From Arcobacter sp. (GTDB lineage: Bacteria; Campylobacterota; Campylobacteria; Campylobacterales; Arcobacteraceae): a stretch of DNA of 64,000 bases. Location: NCBI GenBank assembly GCA_002869535.1, contig PKUK01000007.1:31871-95870 (forward strand). Reading direction: 5' to 3'. The position numbers and the translations under genes are program-made. Below are positions 8,776 to 18,890 of this stretch, piece by piece; the first letter of the stretch is position 1; every line of letters starts with the position of its first letter. A model generated the notes under the pieces. It was not told the DNA's origin and ran no database searches. It worked only from the letters and a program-made list of their open reading frames with translations.

Positions 8776-9747
8776 ATGAGCATGTCTGAATATAAAATGA
8801 ATACAAATACATATTATCTTGTAAATAAGGTAATAATAGATGAAAATGTTGAATTCTTTTTCAATTTATATGGAAAAAAATCTAAAGAAGAGGATCTCTC
8901 TTTACTCTCAATAAAAGGCAGAAAACTCGTAAAATATGATATTGAAAATCTATTGGATTACAATTATTTATATGTACACGAAGATGAAAAAGAGTTTTAT
9001 GAAAATCATTATAATGATTTTATGAGATTAAAGCTTATACCAGAAAATATGAAAAGTTTTTACTCAACTGTAGGGAATACAGTAAATAAAATGTTTGAAA
9101 ATCCTCAATCTTTGAAAAATGTAACAGAAGTTGAAACTATTGTAAATGATATGGTATCTACAATTTTACATGATAATTTTTCAGTTAGCTCTTTTATAAC
9201 TATTCTTGCAAGTGATTATTATACACATACTCACTCTTTAAATGTAACTGTTTATGCCTTATGCCTTGGAAAACATATGGGAATGAGCAAAAAAGATTTG
9301 GAAGATCTTGGAGTATCTGCTTTATTACATGATTTAGGAAAAAGCAAAATCAGTGATAGTATCATCAATAAAAATGGTTTATTGTCAGAACATGAATTTA
9401 ATGAAGTTAAAAAACATCCTATGTATGGTTGGGCATTAGCAAGACAATTAGGAATAACAAACAAAAGTATATTGGCAGGAATAAAAAATCATCATGAACG
9501 AGTAGATGGTACAGGATATCCTGACAAGTTAATAGATGAACAAATAGATATATTCGCAAAAATTATTGGAATATGTGACGTATTTGATGCTTTAACAACA
9601 AATAAAAGTTATAAAAACTCAACAGGTACCTTTAACACATTGGTTATGATGAAAAAGGATATGTCAAAACATTTAGATGGAAAGATTGTAAATCATTTCA
9701 TTGGTGTATTTAAAGAAGAGATGAATAAAGTACAACAAAACAACTAA
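8776..9747 (+). CDS. HD-GYP domain protein, probable cyclic-di-GMP phosphodiesterase
   Basis: 323 aa. Residues 1-130 are an uncharacterised N-terminal region. The HD-GYP domain follows with H151/H153 (THTHSL), H185-D186 (LLHDLGKSKI), H214 (KKHP), HHER at 239-242 and the diagnostic GTGYP at 245-249. All metal and GYP positions expected for activity are present. The family hydrolyses c-di-GMP to pGpG or GMP in the cytoplasm and promotes motility or lowers adhesion. No signal peptide or membrane segment. It stands alone, with an AGG ribosome site ahead. A second ATG two codons in is an alternative start. Confidence 0.9.
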   Translation: MSMSEYKMNTNTYYLVNKVIIDENVEFFFNLYGKKSKEEDLSLLSIKGRKLVKYDIENLLDYNYLYVHEDEKEFYENHYNDFMRLKLIPENMKSFYSTVGNTVNKMFENPQSLKNVTEVETIVNDMVSTILHDNFSVSSFITILASDYYTHTHSLNVTVYALCLGKHMGMSKKDLEDLGVSALLHDLGKSKISDSIINKNGLLSEHEFNEVKKHPMYGWALARQLGITNKSILAGIKNHHERVDGTGYPDKLIDEQIDIFAKIIGICDVFDALTTNKSYKNSTGTFNTLVMMKKDMSKHLDGKIVNHFIGVFKEEMNKVQQNN

Positions 9748-9763
9748 ATATACATACTACTTT

Positions 9764-10225
9764 CTATACTAAACCTTTTAAAGCATTTGTTAATATTGAA
9801 GAAGAATCTACCCCACCTACACTTTTAGCATAATCTATAATTAAAGGCACAAATTGTGAGATTAGACTTGGGTCAAGTCCTAATGTTTTAAAAGCAGTTT
9901 GAACTGATTCAAGAGAAGTTATACTTCCTAATAAACTATCAGTTAAAGATGAACTATTTAAGTTAGATAAAGCAGGAACCTCTTTTAATACAGTTTCATA
10001 ATCAGTATTTGGCATTTGAGTTTTTGCATACTGTAAAATAGTTGCAACACCACTTGTTGCTTGTGTTGGAGTTATATCAATGTTTTTTGTTATTGAAGTC
10101 ATTAAATTATTTTCACTTACTGTTTTTGAAGTTTCCTTTGAAACTATATCTGTAAGTTGGTCAAACATACCAGCTTGAGAATAAGTTATTGATAAAAATA
10201 TTGCTGATACTAAAAGTTTTTTCAT
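9764..10225 (-). CDS. Secreted small protein, DUF2780 (VcgC/VcgE)-like
   Basis: 153 aa with a clear signal peptide (MKKLLVSAIFLSITYSQA). The mature part is rich in Ser, Thr, Leu and Ala, with repeated helices such as TSGVATILQYAKTQMPNTDY and LSSLNSSSLTDSLLGSI-like text. The pattern resembles DUF2780 proteins of unknown function, which are exported. No cysteine, lipobox or catalytic motif is seen. It stands alone between oppositely placed genes. The family assignment is from memory of the pattern and is moderate. Confidence 0.55.
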   Translation of the reverse strand: MKKLLVSAIFLSITYSQAGMFDQLTDIVSKETSKTVSENNLMTSITKNIDITPTQATSGVATILQYAKTQMPNTDYETVLKEVPALSNLNSSSLTDSLLGSITSLESVQTAFKTLGLDPSLISQFVPLIIDYAKSVGGVDSSSILTNALKGLV

Positions 10226-10426
10226 TTTAAGTCCTTAAAAAATTTGTGAATTATATCATAATATAGAAGTTAAGAAGAAGAAGAAAAAAAGGTTTAAGCA
10301 CAAAATGACGGAGAATCAAAAAACTTAAAACCTTTTTTAATGAATAAATGAAATTACATAAAATAATTATATCAATATATAAAACTCTTTGATTAAACTT
10401 ATTGTATAAAAAATAAACAATTTGTA

Positions 10427-13400
10427 TTATAAGGGCAAGGTTATAATAAACTTCGCTCCAGTGTAATTTTTATCATTATATTTATAGGTTTCATTTATGG
10501 CTCTTATTTCGCCTTTTAAGTGCTTGGTTATGATTTGATTTGACATATATAGTCCAATACCTGTACCTACAGACTTATGTTTGGTAGTAAAATATGGCTC
10601 AAATATTTTCTCAATATTATCTTTATCAATTCCTCCTGCACTATCTTTAAAGGTTACAATTACATGGTCTTTATCTTTTTTTATACTTGAAAAGAAGTAT
10701 CTGTCATCTGTACTTACATTTTTTTCTATAAAAGCATCTTTTGAGTTATTATATATATTTATAAAAGCTTGAATTAAAATATTTTCATTTAATTGAATAT
10801 TTATATCCTCATCTATTTGATTGATAATTTTAATAAAGTTATTAGCATATGTAACTTTTATTAAATCGTCTAGCTTGAAAAAGATATCTTTTAAATTATA
10901 AACTTGCTTTGAACTAGAATCAGATGTAAAAAAATTTCTAAAATCATCTATAGTTTTAGATAAATAATTTGCTTGTTGCATAATACTAGAACTATATTCA
11001 AGTAACTCTTCATCAGATATTCTTTTACCAACATCTAATAATAATCCTATAGAAGAGGCTTGCGTAGTTATTACAGACAGAGGTTGTCTCCATTGGTGTG
11101 AAATATTACCCAACATCTCTCCCATAGCTGCTATTTTTGATTGATTTAATAACAGTTGTTGTTGTTTTAGTTGTTCATTTTCTAACTTCTTAATTGTAGA
11201 TATATCATGAGCAATAATTAAAATTAACTTTTCACCCTTTTCATTTGTAAAAGGTTTTTTTGTAGTAATATAATGCTGTGTTTTATTAAAATCTTCATAT
11301 GAAATCTCTGTCTTATTTTTATCAATTATTTGTTTGATATTTTTATTAAAAAAGTCTGACATTCGTTTAGCATATTTAAAATCACTATCATATTTACCAA
11401 TCATATCATCTACCGTTGTATGATATAATTTTGCAACTGCTTTATTTACTAATAAAAACTTTCCTTCATAATCTTTTATAATAATTAAATCTGGACTCTC
11501 ATCTAAAACAGACTCTAAGAAGTTTTTAGCATCATTTACTTCTATATTTTTATGCTCCAATTTACCTTGAGCATCTTGCAATTGGTTTAAAGCATCTTTT
11601 GTTCTATCTTTTTCTGTAGCTATTTTTCTATTCCACCACAAAATCCATAAGATAATAAAAGCAGCTACCGCCACTACTTTCCAAATAAGTGAATAGTTTA
11701 CCCTATCTACAGTTTGAAGAGAGAACCATCTTTGCTGTATACCAGTATGTTCAATTGGAGTTATTTGATTAAAGCCTTTTGATAAGATGGAAGCTAGTTC
11801 TGGCCACTCTTTTGGTGCAATAAAACTAAACTCAATGTTTCCATAACCTGATGGTGCTGCAACTTTTAGATTATTTAAATCACCAAATACACTTAAATAA
11901 TTAGCAACTGCAAGATTACCTACATATGCATCTACTTTATTATTATCTAAGTTGGTTAAAGCATCTTTTGTATTGTTATAATTGATAATCTTGATTTCAG
12001 GATAATCTCTTTTTATCCATTTATTAGTCAAATAATTCTTTTCAATAGCCACTTTTTTACCTGACAAATCTTTCATTGAGCCAATATATGGAGAATCTTT
12101 ATGTTTTATAATCATCATGGGATAAGATAGATATGCGGTTCCATAAGAAAACTTTTCTGCTCTATCATTATTTTTGACACTAAATAAAATAGTGTCAAAT
12201 TTATCTCTTGAAGTTTCAATTGTATTATATGCATTTGCCATTGGCATTTTACTATTTATAAACTCAACAGCAAGGCCCACATTTTTTGCACTCTTTTTTA
12301 TATATTCAACTGCAATACCCGATGCTTTGCCATTTTGTATAAACTCAAAAGGTGGTCTATTAGAAGCAACACCAAATCTAATCTTTTGATGTTTAATAAT
12401 AAACTCTTTTTCATTATCACTAAGTAAACTTTGATTTTCTTTATCACTGTTATAGGGTTCACGTACCCACTTGAGAAGTATGTTATTCATCTCTTCTCTT
12501 GATATACTGTCTAAACCTTTTTGTAAAATTCTTTGAAGTGTAGGTTTTCTTTTATTGGAGAGAAAATGAATTGATACAGCTTTTAAATCATTTTGAGCAA
12601 TATCTTTTAATCCTACAATTGAATTATCACGAATGTAATTTTCAACAACTAAATGGTAGTCAACCAAAGCATCAACTTCCCCATTTAAAACTTTACTTGT
12701 AGATTCACCTAATCCCGAAGTTTTAATAATATCAATTTTTGGAAATTTTGTTCTAATTTTATCTATGGTTGCATACCCTTTTGTAATAGCAACTTTTTTC
12801 CCTTCCAAGTCCTTAAAGTTTCCTATCTTTTCATTTTTATTTGAAACATAAATATATTCTCTAACTTTATAGAATTCATAACTAAAAAGTCCAAATTTTT
12901 CCCGCTCTTTAGAATAAAAAGTTGCAGGAAGTAAATCAATTTTTTCATTCTTAAACTCATCTAATAGTTTTGCCCAAGAAGAATGCACATAATCAACTTT
13001 TAATCCAGTTTTTTCTAAAACCTTTTGTAATATATCATAGTACAAACCATTATTTGAACTTTTTTTACTATCATAATATATATATGGTTTTGCGGGTTCA
13101 ATCCCAACAGATACTCTATTTTTATCAATACATTTTTTCTCTTCTTTAGTTAAGGAAATATTTGATTTATTTAAATTAAAAATCCAATCTCTTTTAAGAT
13201 TACTCATTGTTGAATAAGGTATTGAATCAAGTGTTTTATTTATTATGGAATCTAGTATTGGATTTTCTTTTTGTATCCCAAACCTTAAGTCTTCACTTTT
13301 TGCATCGGAATGAACAAATCTACCTGCAAGTTTTAGTTTTGGCAAAACTAAATCTTCAAGCTTATAAATACTTAAAATATTTGTAATGATTGCATCTATT

Positions 13401-13954
13401 TTCTTTTCATCAAGTGCCAAAAATCTTTCATCTGAATCATCAAATTCAACTACATCAATATTTTCTTTTTGTAAAATATCGATTATAAATGTATTTTTAA
13501 CAACTCCAACTTTTTTATTTCTTAAACTCTCTATTCCATTATAATTTCCAAAGTCTTTTCTAGTGAAAACTCCAATTGGTATGACATAATATGGTGATGA
13601 AAAAAGTGTAAAAGGAAGCCTCTCTTGTCTATATGAAACCTCTGAAATCATATCTATTTGTTTATTATAAAATAAATCATATATTTCAGGCCAAGAACCG
13701 CTAACTATTTTAAATTTTAAACCACTTTTTTGAGCTAGTATATCTATGAGGTCTTGTGTGAATCCAACTATTTTTCCATCTTTAGTAAAACTAAAGGGAG
13801 TGAAACTATTCATAGTACCTATAGTGATATCTGGAGAATTTTTTATATATTCTTTTTCTTCTTGAGTAAAATTCAAATTTGAAGCAAATAGTGAATTAAG
13901 AGAATATAAAAATAATATATAAATAATAATCTTTTTCATGATTATATAATACAA
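10427..13954 (-). CDS. Sensor histidine kinase with three periplasmic solute-binding domains and a PAS domain
   Basis: 1175 aa. A signal segment (best read from the Met at 13939, MKKIIIYILFLYSLNSLFA) leads to three tandem bacterial type-3 solute-binding modules, at roughly 25-265, 270-500 and 505-745. One transmembrane helix follows (VVAVAAFIILWILWW), then a coiled coil, a PAS domain starting near SPDLIIIKDYEGKF, and the kinase core. The H box is ISHQWRQPLSVI, the N box NIYNNSKDAF and the G boxes GGIDKD and GTGIGLYMS. It probably senses amino-acid-like or other small ligands and phosphorylates an unlinked response regulator. Three binding modules in one kinase are uncommon. No regulator is adjacent. 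Confidence 0.9.
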   Translation of the reverse strand: MYYIIMKKIIIYILFLYSLNSLFASNLNFTQEEKEYIKNSPDITIGTMNSFTPFSFTKDGKIVGFTQDLIDILAQKSGLKFKIVSGSWPEIYDLFYNKQIDMISEVSYRQERLPFTLFSSPYYVIPIGVFTRKDFGNYNGIESLRNKKVGVVKNTFIIDILQKENIDVVEFDDSDERFLALDEKKIDAIITNILSIYKLEDLVLPKLKLAGRFVHSDAKSEDLRFGIQKENPILDSIINKTLDSIPYSTMSNLKRDWIFNLNKSNISLTKEEKKCIDKNRVSVGIEPAKPYIYYDSKKSSNNGLYYDILQKVLEKTGLKVDYVHSSWAKLLDEFKNEKIDLLPATFYSKEREKFGLFSYEFYKVREYIYVSNKNEKIGNFKDLEGKKVAITKGYATIDKIRTKFPKIDIIKTSGLGESTSKVLNGEVDALVDYHLVVENYIRDNSIVGLKDIAQNDLKAVSIHFLSNKRKPTLQRILQKGLDSISREEMNNILLKWVREPYNSDKENQSLLSDNEKEFIIKHQKIRFGVASNRPPFEFIQNGKASGIAVEYIKKSAKNVGLAVEFINSKMPMANAYNTIETSRDKFDTILFSVKNNDRAEKFSYGTAYLSYPMMIIKHKDSPYIGSMKDLSGKKVAIEKNYLTNKWIKRDYPEIKIINYNNTKDALTNLDNNKVDAYVGNLAVANYLSVFGDLNNLKVAAPSGYGNIEFSFIAPKEWPELASILSKGFNQITPIEHTGIQQRWFSLQTVDRVNYSLIWKVVAVAAFIILWILWWNRKIATEKDRTKDALNQLQDAQGKLEHKNIEVNDAKNFLESVLDESPDLIIIKDYEGKFLLVNKAVAKLYHTTVDDMIGKYDSDFKYAKRMSDFFNKNIKQIIDKNKTEISYEDFNKTQHYITTKKPFTNEKGEKLILIIAHDISTIKKLENEQLKQQQLLLNQSKIAAMGEMLGNISHQWRQPLSVITTQASSIGLLLDVGKRISDEELLEYSSSIMQQANYLSKTIDDFRNFFTSDSSSKQVYNLKDIFFKLDDLIKVTYANNFIKIINQIDEDINIQLNENILIQAFINIYNNSKDAFIEKNVSTDDRYFFSSIKKDKDHVIVTFKDSAGGIDKDNIEKIFEPYFTTKHKSVGTGIGLYMSNQIITKHLKGEIRAINETYKYNDKNYTGAKFIITLPL

Positions 13955-14148
13955 TTAATTTCCTTACAAATATATCTCTGAAAAAGTTAGTTTTTTCTTT
14001 ATAAATTATTAGATAAGTTATTTAATTTTTGCTATTTATCTAAAATTTAGATAAGATGACATTATACTAAAAAATTATTAGCTTTTAAAATAGTTGAATT
14101 ATTTATTCTCTACTTTATAAGTAAAAATAATATTTCAAAAGTGAAACA

Positions 14149-15693
14149 ATGAACAAAAATGATTTTATATTTAAAAATAGAGTATATATTTTCTCTTTCC
14201 TACTATTCATACTACTTAATATATCTTTTTTTTATTTGACAAGATACTACTCTTTTCACAAAGCAGAAGAGAAGGTTGAAGATTTCTTGCTCAATGTAAA
14301 AGCATTAAGAAACTTTGTAAGTCATGGACAAAAAAATGAAATTTACTCTTTAAAAGAGCAAAATATTTTAGAGAAAGGTTTTTTTAGTCCAGTATTAATG
14401 TCTTCAACTTATATATCAGCTAGAGTAAATGAAGAGTATAATGAGCTTTTAAAAAATATAAATCGTCCACCTATTAAGATAAGATTTTCTAGTATAAACC
14501 CAAGAAATCCCAACAATAAAGCAAGTGATTTAGAAGCAGATTTATTAAAAAAGTTTAATAAAAAAGAGTTATCAGTTTATAAAGAAGTTGTTAAAACAGA
14601 GTATGGTGATGCTCTTTATTATGCAGTACCAACAAAAATCACAACTGATGCTTGTATGAGATGTCACTCTGACCCAAAAATTGCTCCAACGGGGCTAATA
14701 GAAATATATGGAAACAAAGCTGGCTTTTATGAGCACAAAGGAGATATCAGAGCAATGTTATCAACTCTTTATCCAATGGAAGCAGAATATAAAGACTCTG
14801 CAATGTTATTTTTGATTTTACTTTGTTCTTCTTTTATTATATTTTCACTCATAATTATATTCTTTAATAAATATACTAAAATCTTACACAAAAACAATAG
14901 TTTACTTAAAGAAAGAATTGACCTTGAAGTTTCTAATAATAAAGAAAAAGATTTACTAATATTACAACAATCAAAAATGGCTTCTATGGGCGAAATGATT
15001 GAAAATATAACGCACCAATGGAAACAGCCACTGTCAGCAATGATGACTCAATCAACAGGTACACTACTTCAAAAAGAGCTAGGAATAGTAGATGAAAAAG
15101 CATATGTTAAAACACTGGAAAATGTAGTTTCAAATGTCAATTATCTATCTACTACAATTTATTTTTTTAAAGAGTTTTTCACAGGAGAAAGAGAAAAAAA
15201 AGTATTACAGCCAAAAATACTTATAGAAAAAGTATGTAATGTTATTATTTCAAGTATAAAAAGACATAGTATACAAATAGAAAATAATATTGATGCTTCA
15301 ATAAAAATCAAATCATATGAAAATGAACTAATACAAGTATTTCTAAATATTATTAATAATGCAAAAGATGCCCTTGTAGAACAAGATAATGCAAAAACTA
15401 GATACATAATAATTGATGCTACTGATACTGAAGATTATCTTGAAATCTCTATAAAAGACAATGCAGGTGGAATAAAAGAAGAGTATTTAAAAAAAATATT
15501 CTGACAATATTTTACAACAAAAGAAAAAAATGAGGGAACAGGGATTGGATTGTATATGTCTAAAGAGATAGTTGAAAAACATCTTAAAGGAACACTAGCA
15601 GTAGATAACACTCACTATGAATACAAACAAATGCAACATTTTGGAGCGAAGTTTATCATCACTCTTTATAAAAAAGAATCACCTTCTCTTTAA
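14149..15693 (+). pseudogene. Sensor histidine kinase with periplasmic haem-type DUF3365 domain, interrupted by in-frame TGA
   Basis: Reading through the TGA at 15502-15504 gives one 514-aa kinase. An N-terminal membrane helix leads to a periplasmic domain with a c-type haem motif C169-M-R-C172-H173 (Tll0287/DUF3365-like). A second helix, a coiled coil, the H box ITHQWKQPLSAMM, the N box NIINNAKDAL and GGIKEEYLKKIF follow. After the stop the same frame continues QYFTTK, GTGIGLYMSKEI and the end of the ATPase domain. The break removes the G2 lid, so a truncated product should not bind ATP normally. GAA to TGA would need two changes, so the ancestral codon is unclear. The likely role was redox or gas sensing. 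Confidence 0.8.
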
Positions 15694-15697
15694 TAGC

Positions 15698-15774
15698 TGG
15701 AGCGGGAGACGAGACTCGAACTCGCGACAATCTGCTTGGAAGGCAGAAGCTCTAGCCAACTGAGCTACTCCCGC
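15698..15774 (-). tRNA. tRNA-Gly (anticodon UCC), copy 1
   Basis: The reverse strand folds into a complete cloverleaf with encoded CCA. The acceptor GCGGGAG pairs with CTCCCGC, the anticodon loop is CTTCCAA (anticodon TCC), and the T loop is TTCGAGT. It is identical over all 77 bases to the copy at 17348-17424. Confidence 0.95.
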
Positions 15775-15964
15775 AACAAAAAAATTCTACCAAAAAAAAC
15801 TTTTTTTTACAATAAAGCAATAATATCCTATTTAAGTTTTTTATTAATATCCATTCAACACGTTCTGTATCAATGTTTTATTTGTATATATTAACAATAA
15901 TTTGAAAATATACAAATAAAATATTATAATATACATATTACTATTTTAATCAAAAGGAACTATT

Positions 15965-16237
15965 ATGAATAATATAGAACTATACCTACAAACAAAACAA
16001 GCTCAATTAAAAGAGTATGAATTAAAGTTAAAAGCCTTAAAAGAGAAAATATCTTCATCAAATGAAGAGGCTAAGAGTGAAATAGACAAACGAATTCAAG
16101 CTGTAGAAATGAAGATTAAAGATGGAAAAGAGAAGTTAGATGCAGCTAGTAAAGCTAGCAAGGATGAGATTGAGTCTCACAAAAAAGCAATTGATGATGT
16201 TTTTATGGCAATAAATACTCATTTGGCAATGAGTTAA
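15965..16237 (+). CDS. Small coiled-coil protein of unknown function
   Basis: 90 aa, almost entirely charged amphipathic helix with heptad-like Leu, Ile and Ala spacing (LKEYELKLKALKEKI, then AEMKIKDGKEKLDAAS-like text). No signal peptide, membrane segment or cysteine. A good ribosome site (AAAAGGAAC) precedes the ATG. It lies upstream of a PPK2 gene in the same direction, about 140 bp away. Both sit between two identical tRNA-Gly genes. It may be a cytoplasmic structural or stress-associated helix protein. I do not recognise it. Confidence 0.7.
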   Translation: MNNIELYLQTKQAQLKEYELKLKALKEKISSSNEEAKSEIDKRIQAVEMKIKDGKEKLDAASKASKDEIESHKKAIDDVFMAINTHLAMS

Positions 16238-16376
16238 GATTATCTTAGAAACAAAACTCTTTCATATAAAGAAAATAGAGTCATTATTAGTAATAAACTA
16301 CAAAAATGGCTCTTTTGTATTTAGCATATTAGATACCACAAAACTTATATAACTCTGTAATAGTGAAAGGATAAAG

Positions 16377-17261
16377 ATGAAAATAAAATCAAAAGATTTT
16401 CGTATTCCTGAAGGCAAAAAAGTTGAACTTGATAAATGGCCCACTAAAATTAAACCCGCATATAAATCTAAGAAAAAATATAAAAAATATTTAAAAAAAA
16501 ATATTAAGAAATTAAGTAATCAACAGCAATTACTTTATGCATCAAATAGCTACTCTGTATTATTAATATTTCAAGCTATGGATGCAGCAGGGAAAGATGG
16601 TGCCATAAGGCATGTACTCTCTGGTATAAACCCTCAAGGATGTCAAGTATTCAGCTTCAAGCATCCAAGTGCAAAAGAGTTAGAGCATGATTTTCTATGG
16701 CGTACTACACAGGCTCTACCTGAGCGTGGTCGAATTGGTATTTTCAACCGCTCTTATTATGAAGAGGTATTAATTGTACGTGTACATCCTAAAATTTTAG
16801 AAAGCGAAGATATCCCAGAAGCCCTATTAAACAAAAAAACTATCTGGCAAGAACGTTTTCAATCTATTCAAAATATGGAAAAACATCTACATAGAAATGG
16901 TACGCGGATAATTAAGTTCTTTTTACATCTATCAAAAGAGGAACAGTGCAAAAGATTTTTAAAACGAATTGATAATACCAAAAAAAATTGGAAGTTAAGC
17001 CTTGCAGATATAGAGGAGCGTAAATTCTGGGAACAATATACATATGCCTACGAAGAGTGTTTAAGTGCTACGAGCACAGAAAAATCACCTTGGTACGTGG
17101 TGCCAGCTGATGACAAAAAAAATGCTAGACTTATTATTTCAAAAATTGTTCTAAATACTCTCAAGTCACTACAACTTAGCTATCCAAAATCTAGTGAAGA
17201 ACATCGTCAAGAGTTACGCTCCATACGAGAACAACTAACAAGAGAAAATAGCAATAGATAA
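16377..17261 (+). CDS. ppk2: Polyphosphate kinase 2 family protein
   Basis: 294 aa with a P-loop-like Walker A ([14 protein letters not shown], residues about 67-80), the conserved [21 protein letters not shown] segment and the Arg-rich lid ([21 protein letters not shown]). These match the PPK2 family, which transfers phosphate between polyphosphate and nucleoside mono- or diphosphates in the cytoplasm. Class and nucleotide preference (ADP/GDP against AMP) are not settled by reading. A strong intrinsic terminator follows. The basic N-terminal 45 residues ([14 protein letters not shown]) could bind polyphosphate. Confidence 0.9.
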   Translation: MKIKSKDFRIPEGKKVELDKWPTKIKPAYKSKKKYKKYLKKNIKKLSNQQQLLYASNSYSVLLIFQAMDAAGKDGAIRHVLSGINPQGCQVFSFKHPSAKELEHDFLWRTTQALPERGRIGIFNRSYYEEVLIVRVHPKILESEDIPEALLNKKTIWQERFQSIQNMEKHLHRNGTRIIKFFLHLSKEEQCKRFLKRIDNTKKNWKLSLADIEERKFWEQYTYAYEECLSATSTEKSPWYVVPADDKKNARLIISKIVLNTLKSLQLSYPKSSEEHRQELRSIREQLTRENSNR

Positions 17262-17296
17262 ACTTTTTTAATATTGATGTAAAAAATATAGAAATA

Positions 17297-17346
17297 AAAA
17301 AAGCCCTATGAAAAAGAATCAAATTCTCATTCATAGGGCTTTTTTA
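17297..17346 (+). terminator. Intrinsic terminator after ppk2
   Basis: A strong stem pairs AGCCCTATGAA with TTCATAGGGCT, followed by six T. The mirror-image A run upstream means it could also terminate the leftward tRNA transcript. Confidence 0.85.
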
Positions 17347-17347
17347 T

Positions 17348-17424
17348 TGGAGCGGGAGACGAGACTCGAACTCGCGACAATCTGCTTGGAAGGCAGAAGC
17401 TCTAGCCAACTGAGCTACTCCCGC
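17348..17424 (-). tRNA. tRNA-Gly (anticodon UCC), copy 2
   Basis: The same 77 bases as copy 1, with the anticodon TCC loop CTTCCAA and encoded CCA. It is the last gene of a leftward tRNA-Ser, tRNA-Met, tRNA-Gly cluster. Confidence 0.95.
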
Positions 17425-17520
17425 AATAAAAGTGTTACCCAAGGTGTTACCTATGTAAACCTTAAAATAGTAACTTAAAATATTAAATACCTATAAGTAC
17501 CATCAAATGGTGCTTAGAAG

Positions 17521-17597
17521 TGGTGGGTCTACTGTGACTCGAACACAGGACCACTCGGTTATGAGCCGAGTGCTCTAACCAACTGAGCTATAGACCC
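17521..17597 (-). tRNA. tRNA with CAU anticodon (elongator Met, or Ile2)
   Basis: Reverse-strand cloverleaf: acceptor GGGTCTA with TAGACCC, anticodon stem CTCGG/CCGAG, loop CTCATAA (anticodon CAT), encoded CCA. The first acceptor pair G-C excludes initiator tRNA. Elongator Met is more likely than the lysidine-modified Ile tRNA. Confidence 0.9.
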
Positions 17598-17611
17598 GAC
17601 TAATTCAATAG

Positions 17612-17702
17612 TGGCGGACAGTGAGAGATTCGAACTCTCGGTACCGTTGCCAGTACGCATCCTTAGCAGGGATGTGGTTTCAGCCAGCTCACCCAACTGT
17701 CC
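17612..17702 (-). tRNA. tRNA-Ser (anticodon GCU)
   Basis: A 91-base reverse-strand gene with a long variable arm. The anticodon stem CATCC/GGATG encloses loop CTGCTAA (anticodon GCT), and CCA is encoded. It is the first gene of the small tRNA cluster. Confidence 0.93.
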
Positions 17703-17804
17703 TCTTTGAATTAGGACTGTGATTTTAGACAAATAAAGTTAAAAAATCGCTTAATTTTTACTATTTTTTTACTTTATTTATAAATTTTTTTTCATTGAAA
17801 AGAT

Positions 17805-18491
17805 TTAAATATTTTCTAAAATTTTTTTAACTACATCTTTAGGGTTAGTATCTTTATATATTGGTCTTCCAACTACTATAAAATCAACTGAGTTTTCTTT
17901 TGCAAATGGAATATCTGCTACTCTTTTTTGATCTCCTACTTCTTCTCCAAAAGGTCTAATTCCAGGACAAAGGGTAATAAAGTTATCAGAAGTATTCTTT
18001 TTAATATCTAAACTTTCAAAGACAGAACAAACAACACCATCAACACCTGAATTGAAAGTATCTTTTGCAAACTTAATCGCTTTTGTTGATATTGTTTCAT
18101 TATAAATAGCCATGAAACTTGCATTGTCAAAAGAAGTAAGAGCTGTAACGGCCAAAACTAAAGGTCTATTTGGGATATCTTTAATTCTTTGCATTACTGT
18201 ATGCATTGCATCTACTCCAGCACTTGCATGGACATTAAACATATCTACAAGTCCAAAGTTTGATATCTCTTCTGCTGCATCTGCCATAGTATTTGGTATA
18301 TCATAAAGTTTCAAATCCAAAAAAATCTTGAAATTGGGATTTAAAGCTTTTAAATCTTCTAAAAACTCTTTACCATCTCTTATATATGACCTAAACCCTA
18401 CTTTTAACCATACATCAAAATCTTTTACTTCTTTTGCTAAAGCAAGGTTTTCATGTGAACTTGGCAAATCCAGAGAAATACAAAGTTTCAT
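17805..18491 (-). CDS. pyrF: Orotidine 5'-phosphate decarboxylase
   Basis: 228 aa, full length. It decarboxylates OMP to UMP, the last step of de novo pyrimidine synthesis, in the cytoplasm. The catalytic D-x-K-x-x-D motif is at D59-K61-D64 (LDLKLYDIPNT), and the phosphate-binding VGRPIYKD segment is near the C-terminus. It overlaps the end of nusB by one base. It is the last gene of a leftward run with kdsA, ribH and nusB, an order familiar from Campylobacterota. Confidence 0.95.
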   Translation of the reverse strand: MKLCISLDLPSSHENLALAKEVKDFDVWLKVGFRSYIRDGKEFLEDLKALNPNFKIFLDLKLYDIPNTMADAAEEISNFGLVDMFNVHASAGVDAMHTVMQRIKDIPNRPLVLAVTALTSFDNASFMAIYNETISTKAIKFAKDTFNSGVDGVVCSVFESLDIKKNTSDNFITLCPGIRPFGEEVGDQKRVADIPFAKENSVDFIVVGRPIYKDTNPKDVVKKILENI

Positions 18492-18889
18492 TAGGCTTCC
18501 TTAGTAACTTTATCAAGTACACCATTTATAAATTTTGGTGCACCATCACTTGCTAATCTTTTTGATAATTCAATTGCTTCATTTATTATAATAGCTCTAT
18601 CAAGTGATTCATATAGTATTTCATAAATAGCAAGTCTTAAAATAGATTTTTCAACAGAACCAATATCTTTAATAGTCCCTTGATTAAGGTGGGAAATAAT
18701 ATGTTCATTAATAACTGTATAGTTATTTACTACACCATTAAATAAATTTAGTGCAAACTCTTTTTGCTTATTTCTTATTTTTTTATCTTCAAGAATCTCA
18801 TCAACGAATTTTACAATACCTTCATTTCCTAAATCATATGCATATAAAAGGCCTATTACAGACTCTCTTGCTTGTGTTCTTGTTGCCAA
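18491..18889 (-). CDS. nusB: Transcription antitermination factor NusB
   Basis: 132 aa, all-helical, with typical segments ARESVIGLLYAYDLGN, KSILRLAIYEILY and INEAIELSKRLASDGAPKFINGVLDK. NusB binds the boxA RNA with NusE (S10) and supports antitermination in rRNA operons. It starts 1-2 bases after ribH and overlaps pyrF, so it is co-translated within this operon. Confidence 0.95.
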   Translation of the reverse strand: MATRTQARESVIGLLYAYDLGNEGIVKFVDEILEDKKIRNKQKEFALNLFNGVVNNYTVINEHIISHLNQGTIKDIGSVEKSILRLAIYEILYESLDRAIIINEAIELSKRLASDGAPKFINGVLDKVTKEA

Positions 18890-18890
18890 T

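Noticed and set aside
15698..17424. A prophage or integrative element between the tRNA-Gly copies
   Set aside because: No integrase or phage genes lie between them, only a coiled-coil protein, ppk2 and a terminator. Duplication is simpler.
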